From Chitinophagales bacterium (GTDB taxonomy: Bacteria; Bacteroidota; Bacteroidia; Chitinophagales; UBA8649), in assembly GCA_020635975.1 (NCBI GenBank), contig JACJYT010000012.1, positions 1 to 64,000 on the forward strand: DNA of 64,000 bases. Direction: 5' to 3'. Position 1 is the stretch's first letter. The number at the start of each line of letters is the position of its first letter. The translations under genes and the position numbers were made by a program. This document shows, one piece after another, positions 58,949 to 64,000 of the stretch. The notes beneath the pieces were generated by a model. It was not told the origin of the DNA. It saw only the letters and a program-made list of their open reading frames with translations, and did no database searches.

Positions 58949-61261
58949 TTAGAAAGGATAACCTATGGCTAAATGAAAAATGGAATATTGCCTAAACCAA
59001 GAGTTTTTGCCAAAGCCAAATTCGAAACTCTTTAAGGGGTATTTCCTGTCATCGCTAAATCGGGGATCAACAAGAGGCAAAGAGAAATCCGTCCTTATAA
59101 CGAAGTAATCAAAATCTAATCGAAGTCCGAAACCAGCTCCTAAAGCGATAGCATTTATAAAGTTTCCTTTTGCAATTTCTCCACCTTCTCTAGCATCATC
59201 TTTCCTCAACAACCATACATTTCCGGCATCTACGAACATAGCTCCTTTAAACCACTTGTAAATGTCAAAGCGTAACTCGGCATTAGCTTCTAGTTTGAAA
59301 TCGCCCGCTTGGTCATAGAAAAAATTCGGATTGTCGATATTTGCCGTATCTGCATAAGTTCCCGGACCTAAAGCCCTGATTCTAAAGGCTCTAATACTAT
59401 TGGAACCACCCACATAAAACTGTTGGAAATAAGGTGCTACACTACTGTTTCCATAAGGTATTATGAGTCCTGCATTAAACCTAGTATTAATGGTGGAATG
59501 TTTTCCTAATTGAAAATTATGAACTATGTTTCCTTCAAATCGAGCAAACATAGAGTATTCTCTATTCAGAATATTGTAGGGAACAGAATTGTTTCGTGCT
59601 TGTTTGGTAAGGGCAACTATACCGTGAATCAAATTACCAGCAAAGGCAACTTTACCTTGAAAAAGAAAGTAAGATCTATCGCTCTCCGACTTTTTATTGT
59701 TGTACAAAAAAGTATAGTTAGAGCCTAATATCATCTGCTCATCGAAACTTCTTCTTAGAGAAGGAATTTCGTTAATTCTGTCGATGAAATCTTGTTCTTT
59801 TTTAGGAATTAGAAGTAGGTTAGTAGCAATAGGATTATAAAGGTGTCGTTTGTTGCTAGTTTCGTTCCATTCATAACCGAATGAGAAACTAGTACTGTGT
59901 AAAGAATAAAATTGAATACGTCGTTCGAAGTTGTATTGAACTGAAAATTTAGTTTTTACATTATTGTTTTTAGAAACATTTTTTAAAGGAAAAGGCACTA
60001 AAAATTTATTCAAGTAATAGTTGGCTTCTACCAATACATCGGCGTTGTTTAAAGGCGTTGTATATCCCTTACCTACATTAAATTCTACTCCCGAACTTAG
60101 TTTTAGCTCTAATAAATCCGCTATTTTAGAAAGATTCTTGTTTTGATAAGTAAAGGAAAGGGAACTACCTGTTAAACCAATAAAGTTATGGTTTGCTTGC
60201 AGGTCTACCGCTATGGTTTGTTTTTTTGCTGGTGTTATATAAATAAAGGTATTTAAATGGGGCTTGTTTTCTATATATACTGTTTCAAACTGGATATCCA
60301 CAAATTTGAAGGTTCCATAATTAGCCAATTTTCGTAAAGTTTTTTGATAATCTTCAAGTCGAAAGTACTGTCCTTTTTCAAAGAAAATAGCACTGGCCAA
60401 TACTTTTGGTTTGAACTTGTGCTGCCTACTCAAAAAGTGATAATTTTTAAACTGGATGGTGTCCATTTTGCTGCTATCCGAGCTAGCTAGATTGTAGTCG
60501 GTGTAAACATAAACCTCATTAATGGTGTATTTCCGATGAGGAAGATCGGAAGACGGATTTTCAATTTTAAGATAAATATCTACGGCGGCTTGCGCATTAT
60601 TACTATCAATTTCAAAAATCACATAATCTTTTCTAAAATTGAAATAGCCTACATTCCTCAAGAAATTACTAATTCGTTTTCTTTCCTCATCGAGTACATC
60701 GATGTCGAAGGCATTGCCTTCTTTTAGTAGGCTTTCTTTGTTAGCTTGTTCTAAATGAGTAAGCAGTGTGTTACTTGCTTCGGGAGTATAGATTTTGTTG
60801 ATATGATATAATTCCCCGGGGTCTATACTGTATTTAAGGGTCACCTTTTTGCCCTTAAAAACACTTTGATAGCTCACTTTTGCTTGAAGATAACCTTTGT
60901 TAAACATCGACAATCGGAAATTCTCGGCACTCTTCTTACAAAGTTTTTCCTCAAAAATAGTTGGTGCTTCTCCAACTTTATTTTTCAACCACCACCGAAA
61001 TTTAGTTTCTCTTTTATTATAAGTGGTATTATATATACTTAAACGAAAAGGAACGAGTCCAAACATTTTAGTGTTCGGTTTTTGAACCTCTAGGGCGGAT
61101 AATTTTTCTTTTATTTCGTCCTGATTTTTAATTTTCTCTGTGAAACTAATCTTATTACTGACAAGCAAATGCTCATTGCTTTGCAAAGAAGAGGTAATGT
61201 CACAACGACTAAAAAAAATAGCCGTAAGCAAACAGTAGCCTACAAAAAGGATATATTGCAA
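58949..61261 (-). CDS. TamA/TamL-like outer-membrane barrel protein (BamA family)
   Basis: A 770-residue Omp85-family protein. The N-terminal leader MQYILFVGYCLLTAIFFSRC is followed by the DITSSLQSNEHLLVSNKISF pattern seen at the start of the lipoprotein TamL in Bacteroidota. POTRA-like domains follow to about 360, then a 16-strand barrel with the lid-locking motif region GSNSIRAFRIRALGPG and the closing strand IFHLAIGYPF. The Cys20 lipobox is atypical (FSRC). The start is TTG; a stop codon eight codons upstream in the same frame excludes longer forms. Likely partner of TamB at 9.2 kb. Confidence 0.87.
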   Translation of the reverse strand: MQYILFVGYCLLTAIFFSRCDITSSLQSNEHLLVSNKISFTEKIKNQDEIKEKLSALEVQKPNTKMFGLVPFRLSIYNTTYNKRETKFRWWLKNKVGEAPTIFEEKLCKKSAENFRLSMFNKGYLQAKVSYQSVFKGKKVTLKYSIDPGELYHINKIYTPEASNTLLTHLEQANKESLLKEGNAFDIDVLDEERKRISNFLRNVGYFNFRKDYVIFEIDSNNAQAAVDIYLKIENPSSDLPHRKYTINEVYVYTDYNLASSDSSKMDTIQFKNYHFLSRQHKFKPKVLASAIFFEKGQYFRLEDYQKTLRKLANYGTFKFVDIQFETVYIENKPHLNTFIYITPAKKQTIAVDLQANHNFIGLTGSSLSFTYQNKNLSKIADLLELKLSSGVEFNVGKGYTTPLNNADVLVEANYYLNKFLVPFPLKNVSKNNNVKTKFSVQYNFERRIQFYSLHSTSFSFGYEWNETSNKRHLYNPIATNLLLIPKKEQDFIDRINEIPSLRRSFDEQMILGSNYTFLYNNKKSESDRSYFLFQGKVAFAGNLIHGIVALTKQARNNSVPYNILNREYSMFARFEGNIVHNFQLGKHSTINTRFNAGLIIPYGNSSVAPYFQQFYVGGSNSIRAFRIRALGPGTYADTANIDNPNFFYDQAGDFKLEANAELRFDIYKWFKGAMFVDAGNVWLLRKDDAREGGEIAKGNFINAIALGAGFGLRLDFDYFVIRTDFSLPLVDPRFSDDRKYPLKSFEFGFGKNSWFRQYSIFHLAIGYPF

Positions 61262-61272
61262 ATTAGTTCTTA

Positions 61273-61280
61273 TAACTTTG
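61273..61280 (+). promoter_or_regulatory. -7 promoter element (TAACTTTG) of the RNA methyltransferase gene
   Basis: Matches TAnnTTTG and ends 4 nt before the ATG at 61285, predicting a leaderless transcript. Confidence 0.5.
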
Positions 61281-61284
61281 TCTT

Positions 61285-62022
61285 ATGATTAGCAATAAAA
61301 TTAGCAATGGTCAAATTAAACAAATTCGTTTATTACAAACGAAGAAGTATCGACAAAAATACGACCAATTTATTGTAGAAGGTGTTAAAAGTGTTCAAGA
61401 ATTTCTACGAAGTGACTTAGAATGCCTAGGGCTATTTACTAGCGTAGAGCATTTTATTGAGTTTCAAGCCTTATGCCCTCCTGGTATTATTTACGAAACT
61501 AAGCCAAAACAGATGGAGCAAATTAGTGCTCTTAAGAGTCCTCAAGAAGTTTTAGCCATTTTTAAGATACCTAAATTGAAGAACTTAGATGTAAAGGCAG
61601 ATTTCATTCTTGCTTTAGAAGATATTAGGGATCCAGGAAATTTGGGTACAATAATAAGAAGTGCAGATTGGTTTGGATTTAGCCAAATTGTTTGTTCTAA
61701 CACTTGTGTCGATTGTTTTAATCCGAAAGTTGTTCAGGCCAGTATGGGCTCTTTGGCACGAATAAAAGTTTTTTATCTAGATTTAAAGACATTTATTGAG
61801 TCTAACACAGAACATCAATTGGTATTAACTGATATGAAAGGGGAAGATTACAGAAGCTTTGCTTGGTCTAAAAACATTATAGTTATTGGAAACGAAGGAA
61901 AAGGAATTTCTTCGGAATTGAGAAGTTTGCAACATGCCAAAATAAGCATCCTGAAGAAGGGAGGGGCAGAGTCTTTGAATGCGGCAATAAGCGCTTCAAT
62001 AATTTTAGCAAATCTAGCTTAA
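61285..62022 (+). CDS. TrmH/SpoU-family RNA 2'-O-methyltransferase
   Basis: A 245-residue SPOUT methyltransferase. The N-terminal substrate-binding domain has QTKKYRQKYDQFIVEGVKSVQEFL. The knot domain carries the three SpoU motifs: LEDIRDPGNLGTIIRSADWFGF, IVIGNEGKGIS and AESLNAAISASIILANLA. It modifies a ribose in tRNA or 23S rRNA; the exact site cannot be read from the sequence. It ends 2 nt before the convergent clpS stop. Confidence 0.93.
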   Translation: MISNKISNGQIKQIRLLQTKKYRQKYDQFIVEGVKSVQEFLRSDLECLGLFTSVEHFIEFQALCPPGIIYETKPKQMEQISALKSPQEVLAIFKIPKLKNLDVKADFILALEDIRDPGNLGTIIRSADWFGFSQIVCSNTCVDCFNPKVVQASMGSLARIKVFYLDLKTFIESNTEHQLVLTDMKGEDYRSFAWSKNIIVIGNEGKGISSELRSLQHAKISILKKGGAESLNAAISASIILANLA

Positions 62023-62024
62023 AA

Positions 62025-62303
62025 CTATTCAATAGTTACGCCAATCCCCCTGCTGCTAATGGCATCTTTCATCGGACGAAGTTTGTCTAAGCTGCCTTCT
62101 TTTACCGCATACTTCCCTTTGGTGTGAATTAAGATGGCGCATTGCTCCGCTTGTTCTCTCTGGTGTTTACATACTTCAATCAAAGTATCTATTACCCAAT
62201 CAAAGGTGTTTACCTCGTCGTTGTGAACAAGTAATTGTTTCGTGTCAATCGTTTGTTCAAGCGTAAGCACATCTTGCTCGTATTTTTCTTTATAATTGGC
62301 CAT
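62025..62303 (-). CDS. clpS: ClpS, ATP-dependent Clp protease adaptor
   Basis: About 92 residues from the ATG at 62303 (MANYKEKYEQD); a start 24 nt upstream is possible. It delivers N-degron substrates to ClpAP. The core LLVHNDEVNTFDWVIDTLIEVCKHQREQAEQCAILIHTKGKYAVKEGS matches ClpS, including the Asn-Asp-Glu (usually NDD) N-degron pocket, the conserved QAEQC helix and the IHTKGK strand. No clpA is adjacent. Confidence 0.93.
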   Translation of the reverse strand: MANYKEKYEQDVLTLEQTIDTKQLLVHNDEVNTFDWVIDTLIEVCKHQREQAEQCAILIHTKGKYAVKEGSLDKLRPMKDAISSRGIGVTIE

Positions 62304-62324
62304 AATTAAGTTGTTTGAGCCTAT

Positions 62325-62332
62325 CAAAGTTA
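62325..62332 (-). promoter_or_regulatory. -7 promoter element (TAACTTTG) of clpS
   Basis: Read on the minus strand, TAACTTTG lies 21 nt before the clpS ATG at 62303. No -33 element at the usual distance. Confidence 0.45.
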
Positions 62333-62403
62333 CGAAAAAAAATCTTTTTTCCTATTTATTAACAATGTGAGCAGAAATTATTTTTGCTAAAGAAATGTGC
62401 GCT

Positions 62404-62411
62404 TATATTTG
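62404..62411 (+). promoter_or_regulatory. -7 promoter element (TATATTTG) of the aminotransferase gene
   Basis: Matches TAnnTTTG, 15 nt before the ATG at 62427. A TTTG at 62383-62386 lies 17 nt upstream, slightly closer than the usual 19-20. The element would fall inside the coding region if the upstream ATG (62397) were used, supporting the later start. Confidence 0.5.
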
Positions 62412-62426
62412 CCGAAAATACGATTC

Positions 62427-63620
62427 ATGCAACTGTCTAAATTTATTCAAAGAGTTCCCTCTTCTGCAACCATTGAAATGGCTCAAAAAGCTCGAGATTT
62501 GAAAGCTCAAGGTAAGGATGTTATTAGCTTAACCTTGGGTGAGCCAGATTTTGACACCCCAGAGCATATCAAAGAAGCGGCTAGACTTGCAATGGAAGCT
62601 GGAGATACTAAGTATACACCTGTTCCTGGCTCTTTGGCTTTACGCAAAGCAATTGTAGATAAGTTTAAAAGAGATAATGATTTGGATTTTAGTGTAGATC
62701 AAATCGTAGTTTCTTGCGGCGCGAAACAAACCATTGCCAATATTGCACTCTGTGTACTAAATGAAGGCGATGAAGTGATTTTACCAGCGCCATTTTGGGT
62801 TAGTTATGAAGGAATTGCAGATATGTGTGGAGCAAAAAGTATTATTCTAAAATCTACCATAGAAACCGATTTTAAAATCTTACCTAAGGATTTGAGCGCA
62901 GTACTGAACGAGAAAAGTAAACTCTTGATATTTAGTTCACCATGCAATCCAAGTGGTTCTAGATTTTCTAAATCTGAATTGGAGGCTTTAGCGGAAGTAA
63001 TTCAAGAATATCCTAATTTGATTGTAGTGAGCGATGAAATCTATGAATACATTAATTTCACCGAAGAAAGACATTTTAGTATTGGTAGTATCGATTCTAT
63101 TAAAGATAGGGTAGTAACTGTAAATGGTATGAGTAAGGGTTTTGCTATGACAGGTTGGCGTATTGGCTACATGGGGGCTCCTTTATGGTTGGCCAAAGCT
63201 TGTACAAAACTACAAGGACAATTTACTTCTGGAGCTTGTTCTATAGCTCAAGCAGCCTCAGCACATGCCTTAAATAGTTCTCCAGAAGAAACGATCAAAA
63301 TGAGAGATTCTTTCTTGAAAAGAAGAAATTTGATGCTAGAGCTTTTAGGAGAAATTGATGGATTGAAATTGAATGTTCCAGATGGTGCGTTTTACATATT
63401 TCCAGATGTAAGCGCGTACTTCGGAAAGTCTTATGAAGGAAAGACCATTACTTGCCCGAATGATTTGGTGATGTATTTATTAGAGAATGCCTACGTTGCC
63501 ACTGTGGGTGGAGAATCCTTTGGAGATGATAATGGTTTGCGTATTTCTTATGCCGCTAGTGAAGAAAGTTTGAGAGAGGCTGCTAAAAGAATTAAAGAAG
63601 CTTTAGATAAACTTAAGTAG
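62427..63620 (+). CDS. Class I aminotransferase, aspartate aminotransferase type
   Basis: About 397 residues from the ATG at 62427. PLP enzyme of the I-gamma aspartate/prephenate aminotransferase group. Seen (numbering from this start): SLTLGEPDFDTPEHI, Asn174 in SSPCNPSG, Asp203 and Tyr206 in VVSDEIYEY, and the Schiff-base Lys237 in NGMSKGFAMTGWRIGY. The C-terminal substrate-binding Arg is in GLRISYAAS. Likely interconverts aspartate and oxaloacetate. Confidence 0.93.
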   Translation: MQLSKFIQRVPSSATIEMAQKARDLKAQGKDVISLTLGEPDFDTPEHIKEAARLAMEAGDTKYTPVPGSLALRKAIVDKFKRDNDLDFSVDQIVVSCGAKQTIANIALCVLNEGDEVILPAPFWVSYEGIADMCGAKSIILKSTIETDFKILPKDLSAVLNEKSKLLIFSSPCNPSGSRFSKSELEALAEVIQEYPNLIVVSDEIYEYINFTEERHFSIGSIDSIKDRVVTVNGMSKGFAMTGWRIGYMGAPLWLAKACTKLQGQFTSGACSIAQAASAHALNSSPEETIKMRDSFLKRRNLMLELLGEIDGLKLNVPDGAFYIFPDVSAYFGKSYEGKTITCPNDLVMYLLENAYVATVGGESFGDDNGLRISYAASEESLREAAKRIKEALDKLK

Positions 63621-63624
63621 CTAT

Positions 63625-63671
63625 AAAAAAGGGAAGACTCTCCATCAAATTGCTTTGATAAAGAGTCTTCC
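63625..63671 (-). terminator. Two-part hairpin terminator of the HtrA-like gene
   Basis: GGAAGACTCT (63632-63641) pairs with AGAGTCTTCC (63662-63671); inside, ATCAAA pairs with TTTGAT around TTGC. On the minus strand the stem is followed by a T6 run (63630-63625), so it ends transcription of the minus-strand protease gene. Confidence 0.85.
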
Positions 63672-63728
63672 TCAACCCTAAAAACCCCATTTTTAGTCTA
63701 GTGTAAAACTAGTATATTTTTTATTCTT

Positions 63729-64000
63729 TCAAGAATCTTCTTTCAAATCATCTTGCTTTGTAAGTAACTCTCCTTTATTAAACTTATTCTTTAAGGATAA
63801 AGTTGCATGAAGTAGCTCTTTTTTTCTAATAAATGACAATTTGATGACATTGCCAGGTCTATACTCTGCTAACTTCTCTTGAAGCTGGGCAACATTTAGA
63901 ATATTTTCACCCTCAATGGCTACAATTACATCCTTGGCTTGTAAACCCGCAAGCTCAGCTGCACCATTTGGCATAAGACTTTGAATTAGAACTCCTTTTG
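63729..64000 (-). CDS. DegP/HtrA-family serine protease, C-terminal end (partial)
   Basis: The last ~89 residues of a Do/DegQ-type periplasmic protease; the frame stays open to the right edge of the window. The visible part is a PDZ domain: GVLIQSLMPNGAAELAGLQAKDVIVAIEGENILNVAQLQEKLAEYRPGNVIKLSFIRKKEL. The protein stops about 20 residues after this PDZ domain. Many Bacteroidota Do proteases have a second PDZ domain at this point. The catalytic domain lies outside the window, so the assignment rests on the PDZ and its linker. Confidence 0.85.
   Translation of the reverse strand, partial: KGVLIQSLMPNGAAELAGLQAKDVIVAIEGENILNVAQLQEKLAEYRPGNVIKLSFIRKKELLHATLSLKNKFNKGELLTKQDDLKEDS

Overview
The window is an AT-rich, gene-dense stretch of a chromosome from a Bacteroidota bacterium, most likely a Flavobacteriales-type organism (inference). 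Several things point this way: repeated TAnnTTTG promoter elements in place of E. coli -10 boxes, no consistent Shine-Dalgarno sequences, two TonB-dependent receptors, a C-terminal type IX secretion (T9SS) sorting domain, a short CarB without the allosteric domain, and TamB together with a TamA/TamL-like barrel protein. No rRNA, tRNA, CRISPR array, prophage or insertion sequence was recognised. Almost everything is housekeeping or ordinary accessory content.

Layout. 1-5279: the distal end of the dcw cell-wall/division cluster (murG tail, murC, ftsQ, ftsA, ftsZ), closed by a strong hairpin terminator. 5390-7353: a DivIC/FtsB-like division protein, a TlpA-like thioredoxin, CvpA and a PabA/TrpG amidotransferase. 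7387-13992: a TPR protein and tsaD on the minus strand, divergent from a 1600-residue TamB. 13993-14632: a 640-bp gene-free stretch packed with inverted repeats. 14633-18361: a metal-homeostasis island with a DtxR/MntR-family repressor, a TonB receptor and a ZIP transporter whose promoter carries two matched DtxR-like operators. 18448-24229: a secreted hydrolase, mnmA, a 5-alpha-reductase-like membrane protein, a cysteine-rich lipoprotein, a LuxE-like protein and a TPR protein. 24315-28143: an AtoE-like transporter, MerC plus a Fur-family regulator, a TPMT-like methyltransferase and a membrane-anchored coiled-coil protein, ended by a bidirectional terminator. 28204-34264: a second TonB receptor; a NUDIX, threonylcarbamoyl-AMP synthase and PPK2 operon; a coiled-coil protein; a peroxidase. 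34484-38002: three regulators (S24/XRE, TetR, ECF sigma), each with a plausible target or partner. 38003-40765: heptamer and octamer repeat arrays flanking a T9SS-exported M14 carboxypeptidase. 40766-50211: a secreted protein, carB, then a tight five-gene run (glycosyltransferase, orphan DppC-like permease, PP2C phosphatase, M61-like metallopeptidase, nitroreductase). 50292-64000: a DEAD-box helicase, membrane proteins, bifunctional FtcD, a large lipoprotein of unknown function, bestrophin, ruvB, the TamA/TamL-like protein, a SpoU methyltransferase, clpS, an aspartate aminotransferase and the end of a DegP/HtrA protease.

Working together. The dcw genes and the DivIC-like protein serve septal peptidoglycan synthesis. 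TamB and the TamA/TamL-like barrel are expected to act as one envelope-assembly machine, although about 45 kb apart. TsaD and the YrdC/Sua5 protein are two enzymes of tRNA t6A synthesis. The DtxR-like regulator, ZIP and TonB receptor look like one metal-uptake regulon; MerC and the Fur-like protein look like a second.

I did not find a convincing wholly new multi-gene system. The best leads are the paired operators on the ZIP promoter, the paired self-operators of the S24 regulator, the hairpin-rich gap at 14 kb, the heptamer arrays at 38 kb, a group of genes predicted to be leaderless, and the unassigned lipoprotein at 55.4 kb.
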